Source of the DNA: Promethearchaeia archaeon
Lineage (GTDB): Archaea > Asgardarchaeota > Lokiarchaeia > Sigyniarchaeales > SOKP01
DNA length: 14,132 nt
Reading direction: 5' to 3'
NCBI GenBank assembly: GCA_029856445.1
Contig: JAHQWY010000064.1
Coordinates: 1-14,132 of the forward strand
Shown: positions 1-8,028 of the stretch, in pieces
Position numbering within the stretch: the stretch's first letter is position 1
Layout of the letters: the number at the start of each line of letters is the position of its first letter
Program-made: the position numbers and the translations under genes
The notes under the pieces: generated by a model
Told to the model about the DNA's origin: nothing
The model's input: the letters and a program-made list of their open reading frames with translations, nothing else
The model's database searches: none

Positions 1-1383
1 CAGGAATCAACTGGAATATCAATATTAAAAACAGGCGGTAATATTATTACTTATAAAAAGAGTGGGCTGGTTTCGAAAGTTTTAGAAAGTAAGGTACTAT
101 CTCAATATTGGGGAAATGTAGGTATTGGGCATAATAGATACTCTACTACAGGATCAATTGGATACAAATCTACCAATTATATGCAACCTTTTCATTTTAA
201 AAACAATGAAATTGAATTTTCAATGGCATTCAATGGTACAATTGCTAATTTTGATGATGTTAAGAAAAATATGGATGATATGGGACGTGTTTTTATTACC
301 GATACAGATACTGAAGTAATGGCACAATTAATTGGTTCAATTGCTTTAGGGACAGAAGATTGGCCAGAAGTATTAACCTTAGCTAGTAGATTATTGGATG
401 GGTCATATTCATTAATTTTAATGACCACTGAAGGGGATATCTATGCGATGAGGGATCCACTTGGTTTTAAACCTTTATGTATTGGTGAATTAAAGAATTC
501 TAGTAGAAATATTTATTTTGTTGCTTCTGAATCTTGTGCTATCGATGTTGTAGGGGGAAAACTCATAAGAGATGTCAAACCTGGTGAGATTGTACATTTA
601 AGTCACCAAAAAGACATCCATTCTGAAAATATTATAAAATCAAATAGAACAGCTATATGTCAATTTGAATATGTATATTTTGCTAGACCTGATTCAATTA
701 TTGATGGAATATCAGTCGCAGAAGCAAGGGTGAGGTTAGGTGAATACTTAGCTAAAAGTGATCCTATTTTAAAAGACTCAAAAATTAGAGAAAATGCGAT
801 AGTGGTACCAGTTCCAGATTCTGGTAGAAGTGTTGCTGTAGGTTATGCTAAAGAAGCAAAACTTCCCTATGCAGAAGGATTGATGAAAAATAGATATGTG
901 CATCGGACTTTTATTATGCCAGGTCAAGTAAAACGAAAAATAGCAGTTAGAGAAAAATTAAATCCGATCAAAAGTGTAGTTTCTGGAAAAGATATTATTC
1001 TATTAGATGATTCTATTGTGAGGGGCACAACGACCGAACAAATTGTTACGCTCCTAAGAGAAAAAGGAGGTGCTAAGAAAATCCATTTAAGGATCAGTTG
1101 TCCTCCAATTGTTAGTCCTTGTTACATGGGAATCGATTTTCCTACGAAATCTGAATTGATAGCTGGAAAATTTCAAGAATTATATGGTGAAAAATATCTT
1201 GAAGAAATCCAAAAGAAAATAGGAGCAGATACATTATTATATCAAACTATTGAAGATTTAACTCAGGCAATTGGAAAAGATAAAAATCAATTATGTTTAG
1301 CATGTTTAACAGGAGATTATCAATTAAAATCTGTACAGAAATTAGCGGAATTGGAAAAATCAATAGTGAAAAGTAGAACTTAA
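1..1383 (+). CDS. purF: Amidophosphoribosyltransferase, canonical type (5' end outside the window)
   Basis: First committed step of purine synthesis: PRPP plus glutamine gives 5-phosphoribosylamine. The frame is open from base 1, so the start and roughly the first 30 residues, including the catalytic N-terminal Cys, lie outside the window. Visible glutaminase motifs are GIGHNRYSTTGS (substrate-binding Arg), FNGTIANF (oxyanion-hole Asn-Gly) and DTDTEVMA. The phosphoribosyltransferase half has the PRPP loop ILLDDSIVRGTT, VPVPDSGRS and the flexible-loop motif NRYVHRTFI. Cysteines in AICQFEY, SCPPIVSPC and LCLAC match the [4Fe-4S] ligand positions of the Bacillus-type enzyme. The stop is TAA at 1381-1383. 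The gene is convergent with a PurF paralog 2 bases away. Nothing looks broken; the cut at the left is only the window edge. Confidence 0.94.
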   Translation, partial: QESTGISILKTGGNIITYKKSGLVSKVLESKVLSQYWGNVGIGHNRYSTTGSIGYKSTNYMQPFHFKNNEIEFSMAFNGTIANFDDVKKNMDDMGRVFITDTDTEVMAQLIGSIALGTEDWPEVLTLASRLLDGSYSLILMTTEGDIYAMRDPLGFKPLCIGELKNSSRNIYFVASESCAIDVVGGKLIRDVKPGEIVHLSHQKDIHSENIIKSNRTAICQFEYVYFARPDSIIDGISVAEARVRLGEYLAKSDPILKDSKIRENAIVVPVPDSGRSVAVGYAKEAKLPYAEGLMKNRYVHRTFIMPGQVKRKIAVREKLNPIKSVVSGKDIILLDDSIVRGTTTEQIVTLLREKGGAKKIHLRISCPPIVSPCYMGIDFPTKSELIAGKFQELYGEKYLEEIQKKIGADTLLYQTIEDLTQAIGKDKNQLCLACLTGDYQLKSVQKLAELEKSIVKSRT

Positions 1384-1385
1384 GT

Positions 1386-2783
1386 TTATTCTACACCATC
1401 CCAACAATATGTACAGAGCTTTTCTTTAGGTAAGCCAATAGCTTTGACTAAATCCTCAAGTCTCTGATATTGTAAAGTTGATAATCCTAACTTTTTACGT
1501 ATAACTTCAACCATAGCTTTATAATTGTCAGATTCGGGATTAACATACTCAGCAGGATCTCCAATATCCCTTCCAATTAATTCTTTTATAGCCCATCGTC
1601 CGGCTAAATCTAATTCAGAACGAGAACGAGAAAAATTTAGAAATTTACAACCATATACAAGTGGAGGACATGCAGGTCTCATGTGAACTTCCTTAGCCCC
1701 AGAATCAAATAAACGTTCAATTGTCTTTTTAAGTTGAGTTCCTCGTACTATCGAGTCTTCACAAAACAGAAGGCGTTTATCTTTTATCAATTCTTTAATT
1801 GGGATTAGTTTCATCATCGCAACAAGATCCCTTATAGATTGATCCTGAGGCATAAAGCTTCGGGGCCAAGTGGGAGTATATTTTACATATGGTCGTGAGT
1901 ATGGAATTTTTGCTTCAAATGAATAACCCAAACCATGAGCAGTCCCAGAATCTGGAATCCCTGCCACTAAATCAATTTCTACGTGATCATTTTTTGCTAA
2001 ATAAGAACCACATCTATAACGAACCATCTCGACATTAATTCCTTCATAATTTGATGCGGGATATCCATAATAAACCCATAAAAAAGCACAAATTTGCATA
2101 TGATTACTAGGTGGAATTTTTTGTTCGAAACCCTTCTCACTTATAAACATTACTTCACCTGGACCTAAATATTTCGATACTTGGTATCCCAAATTTGGAA
2201 AAGCACTAGTTTCCATGGTAACAGAATAAGAACCGGGTTTTTCTCCTAGAATAAGAGGAGTCCTGCCAAGTTTATCCCTGGCTGCATAGATTCCTTTTTC
2301 GGTTAATATAAGCATTGTACATGAGCCATCAATAATATTTTGTACTTGTTGAATTCCTTCTTCAAATGTCTTAGCTTGAGTAATTATTGTTGCAATCATT
2401 TCCGTAGGATTAATCTCACTCCCATGCATCTCCGAAAAATGGGTTCCATTCTTTAACGCTTCTTTTGCCAATTTATCAATATTATTTATCTTTCCCACAG
2501 TAGAAATTGCGAATACACCTAAATTTGAATTAATTATTAAAGGTTGATCATCAAAATCACTAATCACTCCAATACCTTTATTACCATGCATTAATTTGAT
2601 ATCTTTTTCAAATTTAGATCTGAATTGAGATGTTGTAATATTTTTTATGAACCTTTGAAATCCCCCTGAATTTTTAACAGCTAATCCACCTCTAACTGTG
2701 CCCAAATGGCTGTGATAATCAGTACCGAAGAACAAATCTTCTATACAATCATTGCTAGAAAAAACCCCAAAAAGACCACCCAT
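1386..2783 (-). CDS. PurF-like phosphoribosyltransferase with degenerate glutaminase domain
   Basis: 465 residues, PurF fold over the full length. The C-terminal phosphoribosyltransferase half is well kept: PRPP loop LLFCEDSIVRGTQ at about 338-350, GIPDSG at 275-280, and cysteines at 232, 372, 379, 457 and 460 that match Fe-S ligand positions of PurF. The N-terminal half departs from the glutaminase signature. The protein begins MGGLFGV where PurF has a Cys as its mature first residue; the Arg-containing GHNRYS motif reads GVISDFDD; the FNG oxyanion motif reads TVGKINN. From family knowledge these changes should abolish glutamine hydrolysis. Inference: it may be an ammonia-dependent or differently coupled PRPP aminotransferase, or act with the neighbouring PurF. 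Proteins beginning MGG are often annotated simply as amidophosphoribosyltransferase, so the product name would hide this. The start has no clear Shine-Dalgarno site; a TATA-like stretch lies at 2793-2804. Confidence 0.86.
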   Translation of the reverse strand: MGGLFGVFSSNDCIEDLFFGTDYHSHLGTVRGGLAVKNSGGFQRFIKNITTSQFRSKFEKDIKLMHGNKGIGVISDFDDQPLIINSNLGVFAISTVGKINNIDKLAKEALKNGTHFSEMHGSEINPTEMIATIITQAKTFEEGIQQVQNIIDGSCTMLILTEKGIYAARDKLGRTPLILGEKPGSYSVTMETSAFPNLGYQVSKYLGPGEVMFISEKGFEQKIPPSNHMQICAFLWVYYGYPASNYEGINVEMVRYRCGSYLAKNDHVEIDLVAGIPDSGTAHGLGYSFEAKIPYSRPYVKYTPTWPRSFMPQDQSIRDLVAMMKLIPIKELIKDKRLLFCEDSIVRGTQLKKTIERLFDSGAKEVHMRPACPPLVYGCKFLNFSRSRSELDLAGRWAIKELIGRDIGDPAEYVNPESDNYKAMVEVIRKKLGLSTLQYQRLEDLVKAIGLPKEKLCTYCWDGVE

Positions 2784-2854
2784 AGTTCTTCACTATATAT
2801 TAAGTTTGAAAATTACCTATTAAAGAAATTTATTAATCTAATATGAAAAAGTGC

Positions 2855-3484
2855 TCATTTTTTACAAAAATCTATAAAATTTTGATAAATTTTAATTCCA
2901 TACCTACTAGATTTCTCAGGATGGAATTGAGTGGCAACAATATTATCATTAGAAACAATTGAGCAAAATTCAATCTCTCCATATTTAGTTAATCCTAATA
3001 GATTTTCTTCATTTTCAGGTACACTATAAAAGCTATGTACAAAGTAAAAATATGTATTGTTAGGAATTTCTTGAATTAAGAAATGGTCTCTATTTAGAAG
3101 CTCGACACTATTCCATCCAATATGAGGGACTTTAATAACTTTTTTTACATCAAATAAAATTACTTCTCCTTTAAGTAATTTGAGACCTCTAAAACTTCCC
3201 ATCTCAGAACTTGTTTCAAATAAGAGCTGAAGTCCTAAACAAATCCCGAATAATGGTTTACCTTCATTATTAAGTTGATAGATGATATCTAATAATCCTT
3301 TTTCCTTTAAATGTTTAATAGCATCACCAAAAGCACCAACTCCTGGTAAAATAACACCATCTGCATTTAATATAATTTTAGGATCAGATGTTATTGTACT
3401 TCTAACATCTAAATATTTCAAACATTTGTAGATGCTCTTAAGATTTCCCATTTCATAATCTATAATTGCAATATTAAAAGACAT
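2855..3484 (-). CDS. hisH: Imidazole glycerol phosphate synthase, glutaminase subunit HisH
   Basis: 209 residues, the usual HisH length. This class-I glutamine amidotransferase releases ammonia that is channelled into HisF in histidine synthesis. The nucleophile elbow GICLGLQLL places Cys at residue 82; the remaining triad is His188 and Glu190 in QFHPEKSSRYG. The N-terminus IAIIDYEMGNLKSI and the loop LPGVGAFGDA are typical of the family. The ATG at 3484 lies 2 bases after the hisF stop, with the sequence GTGAGGT at the end of hisF as a plausible ribosome binding site, so the two are probably translated from one message. Stop is TGA at 2855. No missing catalytic residue. Confidence 0.96.
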   Translation of the reverse strand: MSFNIAIIDYEMGNLKSIYKCLKYLDVRSTITSDPKIILNADGVILPGVGAFGDAIKHLKEKGLLDIIYQLNNEGKPLFGICLGLQLLFETSSEMGSFRGLKLLKGEVILFDVKKVIKVPHIGWNSVELLNRDHFLIQEIPNNTYFYFVHSFYSVPENEENLLGLTKYGEIEFCSIVSNDNIVATQFHPEKSSRYGIKIYQNFIDFCKK

Positions 3485-3486
3485 AT

Positions 3487-4302
3487 TTATAACCTCACAG
3501 CAATCCCAGCTTTATTACATTCTTGTTTTACGATGTTTATTGGAAATTCATTATAATGAAAAATCGAAGCCGCTAATGCTGCATCAGCTTTACCTAATTT
3601 AAATACATCGATTATATGCTGAGGATTTCCTGCACCTCCTGAAGCAATTATTGGAACATCTAATCTTTCACTAAAAACTTTTGTTAATTCTATGTCATAA
3701 CCATTTTTAGTTCCATCACAATCCATTGAAGTCAAAAGAATTTCACCACTTCCTAATCTCGCAGCTTCTTCACCCCATAAAACAGCATCTTTTCCAGTTG
3801 CTGTTCTTCCTCCATGAATGTATACTTCCCACCAATAATACTTATCATCTATTTCTACAAGGTTTTTCTGTTTTACCTCCTCCGGATTATTAACGTAATT
3901 CCTTTTAGCATCTACGGCTATTACGATACATTGAGATCCGAATATATTTGCACTTTCTTTTATTAAATCAGGATTTTGAACGGCAGCAGTATTCAACGAT
4001 ACTTTGTCCGCCCCTGCCCTTAAAATTTCTTTGATATCTTGGACAGTTCTTAATCCTCCTCCAACTGTAAAAGGAATGAATACTTGTTCTCCAGTTTTTT
4101 CAACTAGATCTATTAAAATTTTTCTTTTATCTGAAGATGCTGTGATATCAAGGAAAACAAGTTCATCCGCACCGTTTTCATCATAGAAACGTGCTAATTC
4201 AATAGCATCACCGGCATCTTTAATATCAATGAATTTCGTACCTTTAACCACTCTATTATTGGTTACATCTAGACAAGGGATAATACGCTTAGTTAATGGC
4301 AT
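3487..4302 (-). CDS. hisF: Imidazole glycerol phosphate synthase, cyclase subunit HisF
   Basis: 271 residues from the start chosen here. It is a (beta/alpha)8 barrel that uses HisH-derived ammonia to convert PRFAR into imidazole glycerol phosphate and AICAR. Catalytic aspartates are Asp12 in RIIPCLDV and Asp131 in VIAVDAKRN. Phosphate-binding glycine stretches FTVGGGLRT and IIASGGAGN are present, as is HGGRTATGKDAV. The frame stays open upstream to an ATG at 4341, but HisF proteins normally begin a few residues before KRIIPCLDV. A TATA box at 4320-4328 sits between the two candidate starts, so the ATG at 4302 is preferred and the message is probably leaderless or nearly so. First gene of a hisF-hisH pair; the AICAR product links it to the adjacent purine genes. 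Confidence 0.96.
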   Translation of the reverse strand: MPLTKRIIPCLDVTNNRVVKGTKFIDIKDAGDAIELARFYDENGADELVFLDITASSDKRKILIDLVEKTGEQVFIPFTVGGGLRTVQDIKEILRAGADKVSLNTAAVQNPDLIKESANIFGSQCIVIAVDAKRNYVNNPEEVKQKNLVEIDDKYYWWEVYIHGGRTATGKDAVLWGEEAARLGSGEILLTSMDCDGTKNGYDIELTKVFSERLDVPIIASGGAGNPQHIIDVFKLGKADAALAASIFHYNEFPINIVKQECNKAGIAVRL

Positions 4303-4315
4303 TAATGAGAATTTC

Positions 4316-4330
4316 AATATTATAAAGCTT
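4316..4330 (-). promoter_or_regulatory. TATA box / promoter of hisF-hisH
   Basis: On the minus strand this reads AAGCTTTATAATATT. Its centre is about 22 bases before the ATG at 4302, so a start site at the usual archaeal distance falls at or very near that ATG. This supports a leaderless transcript and the shorter HisF. Confidence 0.55.
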
Positions 4331-4339
4331 AAGTAGTAC

Positions 4340-4345
4340 AAAAAA
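4340..4345 (-). terminator. Possible T-run terminator after the ferredoxin-like gene
   Basis: Six T on the minus strand, in AT-rich DNA about 65 bases after the TAA at 4410-4412 and just before the hisF promoter. Archaeal termination often needs only a T-run. In such AT-rich DNA the call is weak. Confidence 0.3.
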
Positions 4346-4409
4346 TGTATTAAAATAAATCTTATTAGAATATTTTTAATTTGTTTTAAATTAAATTAAA
4401 ACCTAGTGG

Positions 4410-5480
4410 TTAAGACAAGCCCGGTATTTTTTCTCTTTCAAGTCGTTTCATTGTTATCGCATCATTGGGACAAGTCACTGCGCATAAACCACATCCTATA
4501 CATTTATCAGGATTTACGTTAGCAAAGTTATTTACAGTAATCGCACTAAATTTACAGCGCTCAATACAAGTCTCACATGCTGTACATGCATCTTTGTCAA
4601 TAGTAGATATAAAATTCGCCTTTGCAATAGCTCTTGGATTATCAAATTGAGTTAAACCCCTCAATATCCCACAACAACATTCACAACAAGAGCATATCAC
4701 AGTAGTTAATCTAGCTGAGTTGTCAGTTGCCAATACAAGCCCTACTTCAGCAGATTGTTTTACTAATTCTTTCGCTTCATCCTTTGAGATTTTTTTCTTA
4801 CCAGGATCTTCACCCATAACTTCAGTAGCTAGTCCTATTTGAAGACAATTATGAAGTGGATATTTATCAGTACATTCTCTTACACCACTAATTTCTGCTC
4901 TTAATCGACATGGACAAGCGATAATTGCAAAAGAGTTATGATTATCAATTATGCTATAAACTTCTTCCAAGGGTATTATTTCATGTTCTGGGTCAATTTC
5001 TTCACTAACAGTTAAAACTCTCATATATGGCGTACCTTTCCAAGATGTCTCCCACTTTTTATAGTATTTATCTTCTATGAAGAATTTTCTACTTAAATCA
5101 GCAAATTTTTTAGCATCAGAACCTTCATAATTCTCTTTAACAATGAAAGGAACATCATAAATCATAAAAGCATCGGGTAAGGAATACAATCTTCCACGTG
5201 CTACGACAAATCGTTTTCTACTAACTTCACTAAGTTTTTCAATTAATTCTTCTTTTTTTATATTTACTTGATTAGCAAATTCTGTAATGATTATCCCTTC
5301 GGGAAAAATAGGGAGAATCTGAACGATTTTAGCAATTTCAGGACTATACATAAGGCTTAAATATTCAATGTATGTTTCCGTAGGCTCTTCATTTTCGTCT
5401 GTTGGGATCGAGTGTGGTTTCCTTATCAATTTTTTAGCAATCTTCATTAAATCTTCTCTATGATCATCATTTACTATCAT
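4410..5480 (-). CDS. HTH-like plus cysteine-rich 2x[4Fe-4S] ferredoxin protein, function unknown
   Basis: 356 residues from the chosen start. Residues about 46-105 resemble a winged helix (SPEIAKIVQILP, followed by helices and KRFVVARGRLY). A middle cysteine-rich region has CPCR (Cys189, 191), Cys203 and Cys212, then CSCCECCCG (six Cys at 263-270). The C-terminus holds two ferredoxin motifs, CTACETCIERC (299-309) and CIGCGLCAVTC (327-337). No signal peptide or membrane segment is seen, so it should be cytosolic. It follows hypF, which suggests a role in electron transfer or redox sensing tied to hydrogenase, but I know no established function. The frame is open up to 5588, yet a TATA-like box lies at 5534-5548 inside that extension, so ATG 5480 is preferred; ATG 5588 remains possible. 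Confidence 0.82.
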   Translation of the reverse strand: MIVNDDHREDLMKIAKKLIRKPHSIPTDENEEPTETYIEYLSLMYSPEIAKIVQILPIFPEGIIITEFANQVNIKKEELIEKLSEVSRKRFVVARGRLYSLPDAFMIYDVPFIVKENYEGSDAKKFADLSRKFFIEDKYYKKWETSWKGTPYMRVLTVSEEIDPEHEIIPLEEVYSIIDNHNSFAIIACPCRLRAEISGVRECTDKYPLHNCLQIGLATEVMGEDPGKKKISKDEAKELVKQSAEVGLVLATDNSARLTTVICSCCECCCGILRGLTQFDNPRAIAKANFISTIDKDACTACETCIERCKFSAITVNNFANVNPDKCIGCGLCAVTCPNDAITMKRLEREKIPGLS

Positions 5481-5533
5481 TTTTCTCTTGATCTCTGAGT
5501 CTTTTAAATTACTTCTTTTATAATTGACTTTTG

Positions 5534-5548
5534 TATTTATATATATGA
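5534..5548 (-). promoter_or_regulatory. Probable promoter of the ferredoxin-like gene
   Basis: Minus-strand TCATATATATAAATA, an archaeal TATA-type element. It would place transcription start near 5514 and leave a leader of about 35 bases before ATG 5480. It lies between hypF and the ferredoxin-like gene, so that gene may be expressed apart from hypEDF. Confidence 0.45.
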
Positions 5549-5622
5549 ATTCTCCTTTAATACTATTATTAGCATGTTGAACAATCAAAATAAAGTAAAG
5601 ACCAACATTTGGAAATATCCCT

Positions 5623-8028
5623 CTAATTCATTTTAGTGTGTTTAAAAATCCCACCTATCAGTTGTCCAGTACTTATTCCAGCATCACCGGGGGGAATAGT
5701 ATTATGCTCTAAGAAAATTAGATTTGAGTGAAGAATTTTTTGCTTTATAGTTTTTGAAAAGGAATTATTATAAGCAACACCTCCAGTTAAACCTATTTTA
5801 TCTAGATTATTCTCATTGGCAAGTTTTATAGCTATTTCAGCAAATACTCCTGCGAACTCTATTTGAAACTTAGCTGCGATATCTTCATTTCTATACTTAC
5901 CCTCTTCTAATAGAGAAATAATATCTAATACTAAGTTTGATGTTTTAATATAATAGATACCATTTGTCTTGGTAAAACTTATATTCAACTCAATATTATC
6001 AGGATTACCTTTTATAGCCATGCCTTCTAACCTCATAGCAGGTTCTCCTCTATAAGTTTTCATTTTTGATGCTCCCAGAAGATATGATATAGTATCAAAA
6101 ATTCTACCTGTAGAACTTGTCAAGGGAACATTTTGAGTAGGAAATTGGTATTTTGCTTGCTCAAACTGAGAATTTAAGGTTCTTAATTCTATATCTCTAT
6201 ACTCAAGATCATTTTCTAATTTGAGCTTCTTAAATACTCTCTCTGATTCTTCTAATCCTAGTGCGTTTAAAATAATAGATGCTGCCATGCGAGCAGGATA
6301 TTTTGTACATCGATCTCCTCCAATCATAGGTTGATATTCTAACTGACCTAAACGTTCATAATCATGATAAGAAGATTTTAATATTTCACCACCCCATATA
6401 TTACCATCTTCCCCATAACCCACTCCATCAGTAGTAATTCCTAATATGGTTTCGTCTTTTTCAATTTTGTTTTCAGCCATTAAAGACAAAATGTGAGCAT
6501 AATGATGCTGTATTTTATAAACATTGCATTGAAATTGCGCCCCAAGCTCGCTGGCAAATTTAGTTGTAATAAATTCTGGATGAGCATCACTTACTATAAA
6601 TTTTACTTCAGGATCTTTTATTTGAAGTAGATTTTTTAAATGAAATAAAGCGTTATGTAAAAATTCAAAAGTTTCCAAATGAGTAATATTTCCAATATGT
6701 TGCGTAGGGAAAATCCTATTTCGTCTTAATATCGCACCTGTTGCTGTTAACAAAGGTCCTGTAGCAATAGCTCCTGGAATGTCTACTTCGAATGGTAAAG
6801 GTATATATTCAGGTACATATCCTCTAGAACGCCTTATTAACTTTACTTGTTCGTCATGAACTCTTAAGACACTGTCATCGGCTCTTTGATAAATTGGTCT
6901 ATTATGAAGAAGAAAAATATCAGCAAGATCTTCTAACTGTTCAAAGATACTTGTATTTTCTAGAGCCATAGGAATATAGGATTTATTTCCACTTGTATAA
7001 ATTAATGGTTTTTCTCCAATATAATCAAATAGAAGATGATGTATCCCCGAATAGGGAAGCATTACTCCGATATTATGTAAGCCTGGAGCAACCTGTTTAC
7101 TTATGAGAGAATTATCATTTGGTTTAACTTTTTCCAAGAGAACTATTGGTCTACGGAATGAGTTTAATAACTCCCTCTCTATGTTTGAGATTTTAAAGAA
7201 GTCTTCAACCATTTTTAGGTTTGGAACCATTAAAGCAAATGGTTTATATTTTCTTTCTCCCTTCCTTTTACGTAATTTTAGGATGATATCATCGCTATCA
7301 GCCAAACAAACTAAATGAATTCCTCCTATACCCTTAATAGCAACAATTCTTCCACCGTTTATTTGCTTAGTCGTTTCCCTCAAAATACTGTCTATTGAAC
7401 CTTCTTTAAGAACCTCTCTCTGTTTATTATAGAGAATGTAATGTGGGCCACACACAGAACACGCAAATGTCTGAGCATGGAATCTTCTATTATTGAAATC
7501 TGTATACTCTTGAATGCAAGATACTGGATCTGCTTGTTTACAAAATGGAAATTTAATCATGGTACTACGTTCTCTATCATAAGGTAATTCAGTAACAGTA
7601 GTGAACCTAGGTCCACAAACAGCACAGGCTATAAACGGATATTTGTAATACTTTTTTTGTTGAGGATTTCGCATTTCTTCTAAGCAATCATTACAGATAG
7701 CAATATCTGGTGGAAGAGTTAAACTAATACCACGTCCTTCTTCACTTTTTTTGATCTCCAAAGTATTATATTCCTGTGAGTTATCTAAATAATCAACTTC
7801 AATCTTTTCTATATATGAAATATCGGGTTTTAATTCCTTAATATCTTCTAAAAAATTTTTTAGATTTTGAGGAGATCCTTGTAAAATTAATCTGACTCCA
7901 GCATTGCCTCTATTTAATATGTATCCGTTTAAGTTTAAAGAACGAGCTAAATTATATAAAAATGGTCTAAATCCTACTCCTTGGACAATTCCAGTTATAT
8001 TAATCTCTATTGTTTTATAATCTTTCAT
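5623..8028 (-). CDS. hypF: [NiFe] hydrogenase maturation carbamoyltransferase HypF
   Basis: 801 residues, slightly long for the family (about 750-770). HypF moves a carbamoyl group from carbamoyl phosphate, via carbamoyl adenylate, to the C-terminal Cys of HypE, for the cyanide ligands of [NiFe] sites. Domains in order: acylphosphatase-like with VQGVGFRP near residue 15-22; zinc-finger region with cysteine pairs 112/115, 135/138, 163/171 and 190/193 and the motif RRFHAQ; YrdC-like domain from about 205 (KGIGGIHLVC, KRKGERKYKPFALM); Kae1-like C-terminal domain with HHYAHILSLMAEN, TDGVGYGEDGNIWGGE and GGVAYNNSF. The third cysteine pair is CX7C instead of the usual CX2C. The ATG shares one base with the hypD stop (TAATG), indicating coupling. 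Stop is TAG at 5623-5625. Confidence 0.96.
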   Translation of the reverse strand: MKDYKTIEINITGIVQGVGFRPFLYNLARSLNLNGYILNRGNAGVRLILQGSPQNLKNFLEDIKELKPDISYIEKIEVDYLDNSQEYNTLEIKKSEEGRGISLTLPPDIAICNDCLEEMRNPQQKKYYKYPFIACAVCGPRFTTVTELPYDRERSTMIKFPFCKQADPVSCIQEYTDFNNRRFHAQTFACSVCGPHYILYNKQREVLKEGSIDSILRETTKQINGGRIVAIKGIGGIHLVCLADSDDIILKLRKRKGERKYKPFALMVPNLKMVEDFFKISNIERELLNSFRRPIVLLEKVKPNDNSLISKQVAPGLHNIGVMLPYSGIHHLLFDYIGEKPLIYTSGNKSYIPMALENTSIFEQLEDLADIFLLHNRPIYQRADDSVLRVHDEQVKLIRRSRGYVPEYIPLPFEVDIPGAIATGPLLTATGAILRRNRIFPTQHIGNITHLETFEFLHNALFHLKNLLQIKDPEVKFIVSDAHPEFITTKFASELGAQFQCNVYKIQHHYAHILSLMAENKIEKDETILGITTDGVGYGEDGNIWGGEILKSSYHDYERLGQLEYQPMIGGDRCTKYPARMAASIILNALGLEESERVFKKLKLENDLEYRDIELRTLNSQFEQAKYQFPTQNVPLTSSTGRIFDTISYLLGASKMKTYRGEPAMRLEGMAIKGNPDNIELNISFTKTNGIYYIKTSNLVLDIISLLEEGKYRNEDIAAKFQIEFAGVFAEIAIKLANENNLDKIGLTGGVAYNNSFSKTIKQKILHSNLIFLEHNTIPPGDAGISTGQLIGGIFKHTKMN

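Noticed and set aside
125..319. Plus-strand frame of 64 codons overlapping the purF start region.
   Set aside because: The frame open from base 1 encodes GIGHNRYSTTGS and other PurF motifs; the alternative is out of frame with them.
2784..2854. A possible clear promoter for the PurF paralog.
   Set aside because: The TATA-like stretch at 2793-2804 is too near the ATG (about 16 bases) for a confident call, and other AT-rich candidates exist; noted only in the gene entry.
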